Shown: positions 20,494 through 34,200, counted from the stretch's first letter. The stretch is DNA of 64,000 bases from Procambarus clarkii (GCF_040958095.1 NC_091228.1:6926200-6990199), one strand, 5' to 3'. A program made the numbers and translations. Notes: generated from the sequence alone by a model not told the origin.

Positions 20494-20545
20494 TTGTTAC
20501 AAACTTGTTCGAACGTTGCAGTAACATCGTAGTATCGCTAGTTGT

Positions 20546-20605
20546 TATAGATTCAGCTACTCGGAACAAGTTCCAAGTAGCACGGGCTATGGTGAGCCCG
20601 TAGTG
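20546..20605 (+). mobile_element. Retroposon 3'-end fragment with hairpin
   Basis: cagctactcggaacaagttc then cacgggctatggtgagcccg, an imperfect hairpin. Related copies are at 13375-13432 (+) and 22670-22742 (-), the last with ggaactttttgttccaagta. Confidence 0.45.
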
Positions 20606-20776
20606 GACTTACTTGGCACAGGAGCGGTGCTGAATGAGTGCGAGTTTCCCTATGTGTTTGGAAGGTTACATAGTGTTAAAAAACACCTAACTACTAAATT
20701 TTAACACCATACACAGTAAATCCCACTTATAACAGGTACATGGGATCCCCCCCCCCCTGTGATTTACGGATGTGAT

Positions 20777-21350
20777 AACTGGCATCTGAACTTGATATAT
20801 TAAACTTGGCATCTGAACTTGATATATTAAACTTGGCATCTGAACTTGATATATTAAACTTGGCATCTGAACTTGATATATTAAACTTGGCATCTGAACT
20901 TGATATATTAAACTTGGCATCTGAACTTGATATATTAAACTTGGCATCTGAACTTGATATATTAAACTTGGCATCTGAACTTGATATATTAAACTTGGCA
21001 TCTGAACTTGATATATTAAACTTGGCATCTGAACTTGATATATTAAACTTGGCATCTGAACTTGATATATTAAACTTGGCATCTGAACTTGATATATTAA
21101 ACTTGGCATCTGAACTTGATATATTAAACTTGGCATCTGAACTTGATATATTAAACTTGGCATCTGAACTTGATATATTAAACTTGGCATCTGAACTTGA
21201 TATATTAAACTTGGCATCTGAACTTGATATATTAAACTTGGCATCTGAACTTGATATATTAAACTTGGCATCTGAACTTGATATATTAAACTTGGCATCT
21301 GAACTTGATATATTAAACTTGGCATCTGAACTTGATATATTAAACTTGCT
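20777..21350 (+). repeat. 27-bp minisatellite, about 21 copies, almost perfectly uniform
   Basis: Unit ggcatctgaacttgatatat plus taaactt. Every full copy looks identical. The unit encodes nine residues in each open frame (for example ASELDILNL, MPSLIYQVQ on the other strand). Confidence 0.95.
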
Positions 21351-21708
21351 GAATCATTTTACTCACTGTAATATCTGGTGCTTAAACTTGCTTTATAAAA
21401 AGTGATCAGTTGCTTAACTACTCCACAGAGCTCAATTCTCCTTCTCTATACTTAGCATTATTGTGGTTCAATCACCCGGTCGTTAATAAATTGATCAATA
21501 AATCTGAAACGAGGGAGGAGGTATTATTGATCTTTAAACAGACTAGCGAAGATTAATTTTCATTAACCTCCTACCGTTATCACTAGGGGATTAATGATAA
21601 CGATAAACCGTTGATCAATAATTATTGACAAGTTACTCGATGCTTAACAGAAAACGGAATAATTACAAAGAAAACGTAAGATAAACACACGACTCACAAC
21701 TAATGATG

Positions 21709-21883
21709 CAGGCGATGAGTCACAATAACGTGGCTGAAGTATGTTGACCAGACCACACACTAGAAATTGAAGGGACGACGACGTTTCGGTCCGTCCTGGA
21801 CCATTCTCAAGTCGATTGTGAATGGTCCAGGACGGACCGAAACGTCGTCGTCCCTTTAATTTCTAGTGTGTGGTCTGGTCAAC
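21709..21883. mobile_element. Palindrome-family element, copy 3, with perfect 11-bp target duplication
   Basis: aactaatgatg at 21698-21708 is repeated at 21884-21894. The element runs from caggcgatgagtcacaataa through the palindrome to ggtctggtcaac. It is inserted at the edge of an inverted-repeat element. Confidence 0.9.
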
Positions 21884-22148
21884 AACTAATGATGTTCGAA
21901 CATTTCTCGAAAAGTGCTTCGTCGAGTTCCTCTGTTCGAACCACAACGCTGTAAATGCCTCACCCTCGTACTCCCAAATACGAACAATCGCCAACAGAAC
22001 ATAAACATTAGGCCTAAACCCACGCTTAACAATACATAAAGCTTAATTATATGGTATATAAATGCGAACAACACCTATTTTTTGACCTGTTGCGTTAACA
22101 TTGACGCATGCGCCGTGGGGGCCGACCGAATGCTTCAACTATCCTATG

Positions 22149-22360
22149 CAGACGAGGAGTCACAATAGCGTGGTTAAAGTATGTTGACCAGACCACACAC
22201 ACTAGAAGGTAAAGGGACGACGACGACGTTTCGGTCCGTCCTGGACCATTCTCAAGTCGATTGAACCATTCTCACAATCGACTTGAGAATGGTCCAGGAC
22301 GGACCGAAACGTCGTCGTCCCTTCACCTTCTAGTGTGTATGGTCTGGTCAACATTCTTCA
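22149..22360. mobile_element. Palindrome-family element, copy 4
   Basis: Both arms are present around a centre reading gattgaaccattctcacaatc. The left end is cagacgaggagtcacaatag. No clear target duplication was found. Confidence 0.7.
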
Positions 22361-23039
22361 ACCAGCCTGGCCTCTGGTGCAGTTATCCACGTAATTTAAA
22401 AACAAATCATCTAAATCTTTTCTAAACACGATAGGGTAGGTTAGGTTAGGTTAGGTTAGGTTAGGTTAACCAACGCATTGTATAGAACCTTAATGAATAA
22501 TACTAATTTATATATTAAAATAAACCTATTTTTTAAAACACATTTGCTTTAAAATGGATGAATGAGTCTTGGGTAGGGATGGAGTGGGTGGGGGGGGGGG
22601 GGTGAGGGGGGGGGGGCGAGGGTTGAAGGGCAGCTGCTTTAAACAACCTGCCCTCAGGCCAAGCTCGTTACTCGCTACGGGCTCACCATAGCCCGTGCTA
22701 CTTGGAACTTTTTGTTCCAAGTAGCGAATCTTTAACAGCAACAATCGATACTCGGCTAGGGGGGGGGGGAATTAACATTTATTTGCAGAATATTTTTATA
22801 TATATATTTTGAGTTATGTTTTTTGGTGAACTGGCTACTGCATCACTGAATATCACAGTGATATCACTGTGATATCACTAACGTCTTTGATGTTAGAGAT
22901 AACAGATCACATAACAGTCCTCCACATTCACCCGTTTTTCCTGTTCAGTACTCCCGTTTACCGTTCTAACAGGAATTAAGATAATACTTCAAACAGTCAC
23001 CATTCCCGCCCCCATCAAATAATAGAAATGATTTGCCAT

Positions 23040-23117
23040 GACAATCGGCTTGAGAATGGTCTAGGACAGACCGAAACGTCGTCGTCCCTTCACCTTCTAG
23101 TGTGTGGTCTGGTCAAC
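23040..23117 (-). mobile_element. Palindrome-family element, copy 5, single 78-bp core
   Basis: gacaatcggcttgagaatgg to ggtctggtcaac, with gatttgccat before and gatttggcat after (10 bp, one mismatch). This copy has no palindrome, showing the core can move alone. Confidence 0.8.
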
Positions 23118-24000
23118 GATTTGGCATAACAACGGCCCAGGAAGCCTTCGAGGATACGGTCCGTCCAAGAATGCTCCACAACACCATTCTCCCGTAGAGT
23201 TTGAAAACCACTAACCTTGCGTTCATCGCTACACCACGAGCGAGGGGCGGCCAATTAGCTTGAGCCAGTCTGGACGAGCAGAGAAATCCAAACGTCTTGA
23301 AGCAGATCGCAGCACTGAAGGACCTTAAGTCCCTGTTTCCGGAGACCTGGATGCCACGGACCAAGCAGGGGGCGGTCCGGCGACCTAGACACTGTCAACA
23401 TAACTGGCTAGGAGTAGTAGGGGGGGCGTCAGCTTCTGGGCTAAAACAGGGGGGGGTTAACCGCACCCTTCTAACGCCTAACGACCGAACTCTCCGAGGG
23501 TAGTTCGACATGAGACGACACACGTTCCCAAGATTCTCTTGAATATAAATCGAGCAGTCGAATTTACATTGATGGAGAATTTGACTGCACTGGGTTATCG
23601 ACATCAAATTTATATGTATTTCGAAGAATACGATATTTGTATCTATATTTTGCACAAATACAAATATTTGTATTTCTATGTAAATGAATGGTGGATGAAT
23701 TTGATGTGGCTAACATAAATGGTTCTAGAAGATATGGAATTAATTTATTACAAAGATACTCACTTGACTGAACCGGGGTAAATTGACAGTTTTTTTTATG
23801 CATTTAATCCAATCTTTACATAGTTGGGAATCTATCAGTTCTATCATAAAGTATCAAGCAAAACTAACACAGTAATGGCTGAAACGAATCACTTTCACAA
23901 TACTTCCTTTGCCTAATCACTGAAGTAATTAATAAGAGACACACAAGTTTTAATCATTAGATCGTAATTACCCAACAAATCATGCAAACACATTAACATG

Positions 24001-24144
24001 TTGACCAGACTACACACTAGAAGTTGAAGGGACGACGACGTTTCGGTCCGTCCTGGACCATTCTCAAGTCGATTGTTATGAGGAGGTAGGGTCAGGCAAT
24101 AGGCCCCTGTAAGATTGGCTGGCTGAAAGATTGTGAACATGGTG
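24001..24144 (+). mobile_element. Palindrome-family element, copy 6, core fused to a different tail
   Basis: acattaacatg at 23990-24000 is repeated at 24145-24155. Between them are the core (ttgaccagactacacactag to cgattgt) and an unrelated tail ending gaaagattgtgaacatggtg. That tail also occurs at 24960-24984 and 25765. Confidence 0.8.
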
Positions 24145-24290
24145 ACATTAACATGTACATTTATTGCTCATTACAGACACACATATGTGAAACACAGTCC
24201 ATATGTGTAGCGCTTCACATTCATGTCTATTTATGCTGACTGGCACATGATAGATGGTTTCCAAACAAGAATGAGAGAGAGAACTCACGT

Positions 24291-24525
24291 GGAGCCGGTC
24301 GGCCGAGCGGACAGCACGCTGGACTTGTGATTCTGTTGTCCCGGGTTCGATTCCGGGCGCCGGCGAGAAACAATGGGCAGAGTTTCTTTCACTCTATGCC
24401 CCTGTTACCTAGCAGTAAAATAGGTACCTGGGTGTTAGTCAGCTGTCACAGGCTGCTTCCTGGGGGTGGAGGCCTGGTCGAGGACCCGGCCGCGGGGGAC
24501 GCTAAGCCCCGAAATCATCTCAAGA
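24291..24525 (+). mobile_element. tRNA-derived SINE family A, full length
   Basis: The head ggagccggtcggccgagcgg contains an A-box-like sequence. Then come an anticodon-arm-like stretch, a B box (gggttcgattcc), the core (cctgttacctagcagtaaaa, cagctgtcacaggctgcttc), and a tail ending gaaatcatctcaag. The arm cttgtga suggests a Thr(UGU)-type ancestor, though this is tentative. Confidence 0.8.
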
Positions 24526-24767
24526 AGAAGAAGGAGGCAGCGCATGTGTTTAAGGTCACCGCTTCTCAAGTTTAGTGTCCAGGTACACAATTCTCTTTAG
24601 GTTCCTTTTCATCATACTGTTGCTGAGTTATCCTAGAAATATTCATCGAGTCAAAAGAACGATGATTCCTCAAGTCTCTGTGATGATTCTGTCTTCTTTA
24701 GCTAGCTCGACATGACCTAGTTTGAGGTTACAACAGCTTTCGTTTTGGGCCCCTAAGGTGGCCCAAA

Positions 24768-24963
24768 AGCCCCCCCTGTAAGATTGGGCCCCTGTAAGAT
24801 TGGGCCCCTGTAAGATTGGGCCCCTGTAAGATTGGGCCCCTGTAAGATTGAGCCCCTGTAAGATTGGGCCCCTGTAAGATTGGCCCCTGTAAGATTGAGC
24901 CCCTGTAAGATTGGGCCCCTGTAAGATTGGGCCCCTGTAAGATTGGGCCCCTGTAAGATTGGC
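24768..24963 (+). repeat. 16-bp minisatellite, about 12 copies
   Basis: Unit cccctgtaagattggg. It continues into the same tail (ggctgaaagattgtgaacat) that is attached to palindrome-family copy 6. Confidence 0.9.
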
Positions 24964-25243
24964 TGAAAGATTGTGAACATGGTGAGTAGTGAGGTTACAT
25001 AACCAGAATGAATAATGTCTCAGCATGAACATCAATAACACACGTCAGTGAACTATCACTTTTGTCTTGTCTATCATGCTCTAGTAGTTCACGAATAATT
25101 TGTTCAGCTTTCTCTGAACGCTTTCGTATTCTCACAGACACAATGAACTTCCTTCGAGCTGGACGAATCAAAAAGCAGAGATATGTAGGCCTCCAATGAT
25201 AGGTTCACTCACCATGTCGAGTCATGATTCACAGTAAGGTTCT

Positions 25244-25445
25244 TACCTAACCACTTGGGTTGGACGGTAGAACGATGGTTTCGCTTCATGCAGGTTGGCG
25301 TTCAATCCCCCCCGACCGTCCACAAGTGGTTGGGGCACCATTCCTTTCCCCTTGTCCCATCACGAATCCTTATCCTGATCCCTTCCTAGGGCTATATAGT
25401 CGTAATGACTTGACGCTTTTCCCTACTAACTCCCTCCCGCCCTCG
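25244..25445 (+). mobile_element. SINE family C
   Basis: taaccacttgggttggacgg, a B box with extra C residues (ggcgttcaatccccccc), then ggggcaccattcctttcccc and ctatatagtcgtaatgactt. Confidence 0.75.
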
Positions 25446-26285
25446 TGGAATAGCCCTTTCCCTTATAAATCAATGAACCACCTGGTCTCAAACTGTTTAG
25501 TGTAAATATGTCCAGGGAACAGTAAAAGTCTAAGTAAGATCTACCAGTTTACTGGGACGAACTTATCTACGAACTTATCTTATCTTATATACACATATCT
25601 CTCTATACATACACACAACAATGAAGGAAATTGACTCGAAGCACAAGCCATTGCAGCTAGACGTCACTAGGTAACAATCACCTAATAACATTGGTACTCT
25701 AATCACTAATCACTAATAATTACTCTAACTAATCACCTAATAACATTGGTCCACTCAAGACTAGCTGAAAGATTGTGAATATTGTGGGTAGTGATGGTAC
25801 ATAACCGTGGAGTGTAATGTCTCAGCATGAACATTAGTAACTCAAGTCAGTTAACTATCACTTCGTCTTCAGGCAAAGTCCCAGCTGGGCTGGCAAAGTC
25901 TAAACTCTTCTCAAATTAGTCAGAGTTCACAATGACTGGAATTATGACAAAGTCAAGAACTCTCAATAAGTTAAATTCCACAAAGCCTTGACCAATAGCT
26001 AAGTCAACTACTCGTCTTCTAACGTTAGAGAGTTACAATGACTGGAAAATCTGGCAAAGTCAGGAATTTCATCTCAAAAAATTTGTCCACAAACCTTGAA
26101 ATTTGACAAAAGTCCTTAATCTTCTCTCCAGATAAATCCCACACGAGCACCAGAATGTGACAATATCCTTAATCAGCTCAAATACTAATATTAGTCACCT
26201 CACCAAAAGTTACACATATATATGCCGTTGAAAACACTTTGATACGCTGATCCACACAAAACCCCCTTCTGAGATTCTGTTAAGA

Positions 26286-27532
<1,247 letters not shown>

Positions 27533-27635
27533 AAAATATTCAGAAAGCAGACACCATAAGTGTGATTCTCTGCAACCCTGACAGATCAGTGAGGCAAATG
27601 CTTCCCGACACAGTGGCCAACTCACAGTACCAACA

Positions 27636-28062
27636 GTACACCAACCCATCCTCATACCATGTCCATTCCATCCAGCGGTCGATCCCAAAAACATATTTAT
27701 AAATTTTAACATGCTTTTTAATCAAAATCAAAATTTTCTCAAATATAAATAAATATTATTACATATTAGCATATTGTGCATATTTAGCCACTGGGTAGGT
27801 TAGGTTAGGTTAGGTTAGGTTAGGTTAGGTTAGGTTAGGTTAGGTGTTTAGGTTCTGTTGGCGATTATTTGTATTTGTAGTACGTGGGTGAAGCATTTAC
27901 AGCGTTGTGGTTCGAACACAAGTCGTCAGTGAAGAACTTGTTCGGGAAGTGTTCGGACGTCATCAGCTGTGAATCGTGTATACAATTTTTCATTTTTAAA
28001 CAGGGGGGTTTGGCGGGTGCATGGAATCACCTTTAGCTTTTGTATATGAGGACAGACTGACT
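27636..28062 (+). mobile_element. Solo arm of the long inverted-repeat family with (TTAGG)n
   Basis: gtccattccatccagcggtc ... (TTAGG)11 at 27794-27846 ... gtagtacgtgggtgaagcat ... gggtttggcgggtgcatgg. Another partial copy in reverse is at 21884-22128. Confidence 0.65.
27794..27846 (+). repeat. Interstitial (TTAGG)n telomere-type tract
   Basis: About ten perfect ttagg units. Shorter tracts occur at 22436-22468 (six units), 44083-44106, 44118-44175 and 45393-45408. TTAGG is the arthropod telomere repeat; these are internal. Confidence 0.9.
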
Positions 28063-28225
28063 GCACATAATATATAAATCAACAGGAAAACAGACTGAAA
28101 AACACTCTCACGTAAATATACACTTTGAGAACATACACAGATGTTCAACTACACAAATTTAGCAGCATACAAATATACATAATACAACAGCCAAGAAGTT
28201 GACCAAACGCACCGAGAGTGCTGTA

Positions 28226-28227
<2 letters not shown>

Positions 28228-28315
<88 letters not shown>
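28228..28315. repeat. (AC)n microsatellite
   Basis: About 44 units. Others: 35177-35265 and 35487-35530. Confidence 0.95.
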
Positions 28316-28320
<5 letters not shown>

Positions 28321-28533
28321 GTTGACAAATGGAATGCATTAGGAAGTGATGTGGGTGGAGGCTGACTCCATACACAGCTTCAAGTGTAGATATGATAGAG
28401 CCCAATAGGCTCAGAAACCTGTACAACTGTTGATTGACGGTTGAGAGGCGGGACCAAAGAGCCAGAGTTCAACCCCCGCAAACACAACTAGGTGTGTACA
28501 ACTAGGTGAGTACACACACACACACACACACAC
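28316..28533 (+). mobile_element. LINE 3' end (third family, shares tail with a SINE)
   Basis: It contains a degenerate 'WNALGSDV.EADSIHSFKCRYDRAQ' frame followed by ttgattgacggttgagaggc and aactaggtgagtacac, then (AC)n. The same tail is found on the SINEs at 14748-15045 and 35266-35960. Confidence 0.6.
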
Positions 28534-28639
28534 AGTAGTTTCAAAGCGTTATATGACAAAGAGTGCTGGGTAGACGAGACACCACGAGCGTAGCTCTCAT
28601 CCAGTAACTACACTTAGGTAATTACACACACACACAGGC

Positions 28640-29267
28640 AAGGGATAAGGAGGATAACGACAGTACCAGCAGCAACACCTCTCAACTAGCGAAACAAGCA
28701 ATTACACAATCTAAACATCATTAAATATAATAATAATACAATGCAATTGCATATAGTAGAATATACCTATATATAATGATATTTCAAAACCTCCAGAATA
28801 AATATATTTGTAATAGAGATACCTTGACACTTAAAGTATAACCTCAGCGTCATATGGTTATCATACTCAGATCTGGCATATGCTATCCGTTCTTGGGTCA
28901 ATATACAATCGTCCGGTTAACTGGATACAACATATTTTAGTAGACAATTTCCTACGTCCAGTTCCTCTCCCTCTTACTAGGGGCAACTAGCATATCCTTC
29001 GCCTAGTACATATCCTTCTCAACCTTCTCAAGACACTATACACTCCGAGAACAGCTCAGGAACAATGAGAGGATTTTCGACAAGCCGCCGGCTTCCTATC
29101 ATCGTGAAGACCACTTGAGGTGGTGGTCTAAAGGTGAGGAATATGTCTTTTAAGGAAGCCATTATTAACTAAGTCTAAACTTAATTCTTTATCAACATTT
29201 GATGATTTGTTAGTCCTGTGCAAACGAAGATTTACAATAACGTGGCTGAAGATATGAAGATCATCAT
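28640..29267. other. No gene recognised
   Basis: AT-rich. A 25-bp scrap of the palindrome-family left arm (acaataacgtggctgaag) is at about 29232-29250. Confidence 0.55.
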
Positions 29268-29760
29268 GTTTTGTTAGTCTTGGTCTTGTTAGTCCTATAC
29301 GAGGATCTTGTTAGTTCTGTTAGAAGATCTTGTTAGTCCTATAAGAAGATCTTGTTAGTCCTATAAGAAGATCTTGTTAGTCCTATAAGAGGATCTTCTT
29401 AGTCCTATACGAGGATCTTGTTAGTTCTGTTAGAAGATCTTGTTAGTCCTATAAGAGGATCTTCTTAGTCCTATACGAGGATCTTGTTAGTTCTGTTAGA
29501 AGATCTTGTTAGTCCTATAAGAGGATCTTCTTAGTTCTATAAGAGGATCTTGTTAGTTCTGTTAGAAGATCTTGTTAGTCCTATAAGAGGATCTTCTTAG
29601 TCCTATAAGAGGATCTTGTTAGTTCTGTTAGAAGATCTTGTTAGTCCTATAAGAGGATCTTGTTAGTCCTATAAGAGGATCTTGTTAGTCCTATAAGAAG
29701 ATCCTGTTAGTTCTATTAGAAGATCCTGTTAGTTCTATTAGAAGATCCTGTTAGTTCTAT
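29268..29760 (+). repeat. 22-bp minisatellite, about 22 copies
   Basis: Unit gatcttgttagtcctataag plus aa, with a ttctgttag variant arranged in a partly regular higher-order pattern. Confidence 0.9.
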
Positions 29761-30310
29761 TTACTGTTGCGTAAATATCTAATTTCAAAATGTATGTACA
29801 ATCTGTTTGGAGACCTGTGTTAATGAAAAAATCCGTAGGAGCCCTGATATGGGATCGAATTTATGCACTGGGTGTTCCCAGATACCCGCTCCAGACAACT
29901 AGGCCGCGCCATGGTCGAAAAATGAAGGATTCCAACCCGGGATACAACTGCATCCTCGAAGAATTCCTGAACCCTCGTTCTAAGGTTCAACAATCCCCTT
30001 ATCACAACTACGGATTTTCTCATGCATGCCAAGTCCAGTGAGTGGGATTACTCTCTGTTTATCCGGGTTCAAATGCTGTTACTTCGGCAAATACTTGACT
30101 CTGTGTTGTAATGTTTCGTCATATGGGACGTAAATGTCATTCGTGGTCTCCACTGCAACGTTTCCAGTGTTGGAGGCATCTTGAGGGGCCGTCTTCACCT
30201 CGTTTTCAGGATCTGAGGGTGACAGAAGGTATTCAGTATCACATTGTAAGCCATTATGTATTTTTTATACTAGGAGGGGTATACAGGGTTGGCTGGGTCT
30301 CTCTATCTGC

Positions 30311-30665
<355 letters not shown>

Positions 30666-31146
30666 ATCTTGTTTCCTTTAAGTGCTCTTACCCAGGCAAG
30701 TTTGAGGGGAGTCTTCCGAATCTTAATCATCATTATCTTACCTCAACTCAGCTGCAACCTTATCATTTATTTCATGAGAATGTAATCTGAGACTAAGTGA
30801 AACTTTCTCCAGACGTCACTTGGGAATACTAAGACTTAACATTATTGTCTTAAACTAAACTCGTCTTGGATTAGTATGTTATAGTTAAGCATCTTCTTAA
30901 TCCTTGTGAAGTATTGTGTTTGTTTAGGGATGAGATGAGTTACATTTACACTCTCAGTCTCTCCCATCTCCCTCATTCTCTCCCACATCCTCTCCACCGT
31001 CCTCTCCCTCATCCTCTCCCCCCCCCCTCTCATCCTCTCTCCACATCTTTTCGGAAGATAAAACAGCATCCTGCCACATTTCCACAACACGTCTAACAAA
31101 GTTATAACCTCACATGTCTACGCAACGAGCGTGTTGTGATATAGAT

Positions 31147-31386
31147 TATCTTAAGGTTATCTTGAGATGATTTCGGGGCTTTAGTGTCCCCGCGGCCCGG
31201 TCCTCGACCAGCCTTCCACCCCCAGGAAGCAGCCCGTGACACCTAGACAGCTGACTAACACCCAGGTACCTTTACTGCTAGGTAACAGGGGCATAGGGTG
31301 AAAGAAACTCTGCCCAATGTTTTCTCGCCTGGGATCGAACACAGGATCACAAGTCCAGCGTGCTGTCCGCTCGGCCGACCGGCTCC
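31147..31386 (-). mobile_element. SINE family A, near full length
   Basis: Reverse complement of the 24291 element: starts with cttgagatgatttcggggct and ends at ggccgaccggctccc. The B box and core are present. Confidence 0.8.
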
Positions 31387-31674
31387 CTTAGGGATCAGAT
31401 GAGTTGTATGATACAATACAATAACCGTAGATCATCAAGTCATCAGGACAAAGTAACAAACACAAAAGATAAACATTCGCTGAACCTCATCTCAGGTCGC
31501 TCTTAAGACGTTTCTAACTAATAATGGTAAATTGTTCACTAGGGAACGTAACCTTAGACCGGAATCCTTCGTCCCATCTTCTAACTCAGAAGGGTTGTTT
31601 AGGGAGGCGGGCTTGATATTTGGAAGTATATAAGAGAGGCAAGGCTCCTCTTGATGTCATCAATTAGAGATGAT

Positions 31675-31742
31675 GATGTTCAGAGATTATATGTTCCATA
31701 TAATCTCTTATATGTAATTATATGGAACATATAATCTCTTCC
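31675..31742. repeat. Inverted repeat, 22-bp arms
   Basis: agagattatatgttccatat and atatggaacatataatctct, separated by a short AT spacer. It is next to the Penelope-like relic. Confidence 0.75.
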
Positions 31743-31949
31743 CACAACCAAACCATCGCCAGAGAAATCCTAGTAAACAACACAGAAATCATCGATAGAT
31801 ACAGCGATAGCAGGCGTCTTGACGTTTGCGAGGCACTACACATCAAGAAGTCAACACCAGCAATCAACAGCCAATTAATGCACAACTATATTCTACCCAC
31901 CTCAAGACTCCGCTCCAATATAGAAGCATCAAGAAATATGGACCAATAG
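31722..31949 (+). mobile_element. Penelope-like element C-terminal relic
   Basis: The open frame contains SHNQTIAREILVNNTEIIDR and RRLDVCEALHIKKSTPAINS. This resembles the conserved tail after the GIY-YIG endonuclease of Penelope-like elements ('R..EAl.Ik...p.lN'). It is truncated at the 5' side. A 3' non-coding part with a duplicated segment of about 48 bp follows at 31990-32100. Confidence 0.6.
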
Positions 31950-32149
31950 GCTTTCTACAAACACTTCTATTCAATACCCATTGTTTCGTGTTCTGTCTTG
32001 TGTTGATGAAATTAATACCCTATTAATGCCACCTCTTGTTCTGTCTTGTGTTGATGAAATTAATACCCTATTAATGCCACCTCACCCCATCCACCTCACT
32101 AAAATGTAGATATAAAATCGGAGATGCGTAAGTTCTATTCCATGCCACA

Positions 32150-32600
32150 CTTGGTCCGGGAGACATCTCCCGTCACGCAGGGTGCAGTTGCGCCTCCACA
32201 GATCTCCAGTATCATCTTTTGATACTGGTAATGGCTCGAAAGGGCCACCACTTACGGGCTATCCATGCCCGTGCCACCTCTTGGGTGGCTTAATCTTCAT
32301 CAATCAATCAATCAGTTCTATTCCACCATTATACAGTCTCCGTGGTGTAGTGGTAAGACACTCGCCTGGCGTTCCGCGAGCGCTATGTCATGGGTTCGTA
32401 TCCTGGCCGGGGAGGATTTACTGGGCGCAATTCCTTAACTGTAGCCTCTGTTTAACGCAACAGTAAAATGTGTACTTGGATGAAAAAACGATTCTTCGCG
32501 GCAGGGGATCGTATTCCAGGGACCATAGGATTAAGGACTTGCCCGAAACGCTACGCGTACTAGTGGCTGTACAAGAATATAACAACTCTTGTATATATCT

Positions 32601-32656
<56 letters not shown>

Positions 32657-33000
32657 GTCACCACTTGGTCCGGGAGACATCTCCCGTCACGCAGGGTGCA
32701 GTCGCGCCTCCACAGATCTCCAGTATCATCTTTTGATACTGGTAATGGCTCAAAAGGGCCACCACTTACGGGCTATTCATGCCCGTGCCACCTTTTGGGT
32801 GGCTTAATCTTTATCAATCAGTCAGTTCTATTCACGACGGGAGGCATCTCCCGTCACGCAGGGTGCAGTCGCACCTCCACAGATCTCCAGTATCATCTAT
32901 TGATACTGGTAATGGCTCAAAAGGGCCACCACTTACGGGCTATTCATGCCCGTGCCACCTTTTGGGTGGCTTAATCTTTATCAATCAATCAGTTCTATTC
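32150..33000 (+). mobile_element. Three copies of a retroposon 3' end with double hairpin and ATCA tail
   Basis: Copies at about 32150-32325, 32660-32830 and 32835-33000 each read cgggagacatctcccgtcac, ctccagtatcatcttttgat, acgggctattcatgcccgt (hairpin), gccaccttttgggtggc (hairpin), then (ATCA)2-3. SINE D sits between the first and second. The paired hairpins plus short tandem tail resemble a LINE 3' recognition end (inference). Confidence 0.65.
32335..32651 (+). mobile_element. tRNA-derived SINE family D with 52-bp poly(A)
   Basis: Head ctccgtggtgtagtggtaag (A box), B box gggttcgtatcctgg, body with cagcctctgtttaacgcaac-like sequence, cttgcccgaaacgctacgcg, and a tail ending ttgtatatatctc plus A52. 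The intact poly(A) suggests a fairly recent insertion. Confidence 0.75.
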
Positions 33001-33225
33001 AGTTGTGTATTTGTAAACTAAAGTCTTTGAAAATGTAATAAGTTTTACGAAACGCGCTCGTGTCGCGTCAGACTAGAAATAAAAATGAATTTTGGAGAAT
33101 TGATTTTTGATTTACCTCCAACAGTGAAAAGAAATGTACGAAAGATTGAGAAAATTCGTGTTAGAATTATTAATCTTACTTTTTCGGTCATATTTAATAA
33201 TATATGTCTACAGGAAAGACTGCTA

Positions 33226-33309
<84 letters not shown>

Positions 33310-33312
<3 letters not shown>

Positions 33313-33790
33313 CTGGTTCTTGGGGCTCGGCGACAGAAAATACCGTCAAGGGAACAGAGAAAGAAACAAACATTTGAGAAATAGAAGTATTGGGTAAGAA
33401 ATACTAGTAATAATAAGCACTATAAAAGCCAAAGACCAGGCAAACAAAAGTAATGGGGTTTGAAGGACTGGAATAGCAGCAAGCATTTTACTAAATAGCT
33501 TTGTAAACAACATTTTACAAAGGCTATCTTACGAGATAAAAGCTTTATTATTTTTGTATCTATTTTCTTGGTTTTCACTAAAACTTTTAAGAAATTGTTT
33601 GAACAGAAGATGGAGGCGGAGCAACAGCATAATATTCTGTATCAGAGGAAGCATAATATTGGCAGCCATATGATAATAACCTGTACAGTAGTCAGTATTG
33701 TTTCCTGCTACATGGTCTATATGGTTCACTGCGTATGTGTCACTCATCTCGGGCTCCTTCTGTGGAAACACAACCACTGTTAGTCATTAC
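33310..33790. other. No gene recognised
   Basis: Unique-looking AT-rich sequence between microsatellites. Short frames only, without domain or splice support. Confidence 0.55.
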
Positions 33791-33795
33791 TCTGC

Positions 33796-33973
<178 letters not shown>

Positions 33974-34030
33974 TGCCCATTACCACGAGGTTCATTAGTC
34001 ATAACCTCTCAGGATATGAATCTTAAATAT

Positions 34031-34200
34031 TGATTGATTGATGAAGATTATGAGGAATATTAAGCCACCCAAAAGGTGGCATGGGCATGAATAGCCCGTA
34101 AGTGGTGGCCCTTTTGAGTCATTACCAGTATCAATAGATGATACTGGAGATCTGTGGAGGTGCGACTGCACCCTGCGTGACGGGAGATGTCTCCCTTATA
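34031..34200 (-). mobile_element. Reverse copy of the double-hairpin retroposon 3' end
   Basis: Starts with tgattgattgatgaagatta, then both hairpins, and ends gtgacgggagatgtctccc. A truncated copy is at 20135-20215 (gattgattgattgattgatg, hairpin acgggcatgaatagcccgt). Confidence 0.65.

Noticed and set aside
20687-21405. Overlapping 199- and 212-codon frames made of 9-residue repeats
   Set aside because: The 27-bp unit has no stop in these frames; both strands are equally open, which is expected of a repeat rather than a gene.
23113-23503. Antisense and sense frames of 68-83 codons near 23.3 kb
   Set aside because: Moderate GC content keeps both strands open; no domain, and a mobile element ends immediately upstream.
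24300-24365. A functional tRNA gene
   Set aside because: A and B boxes are present, but the same sequence with the same SINE body recurs many times and the cloverleaf is imperfect.
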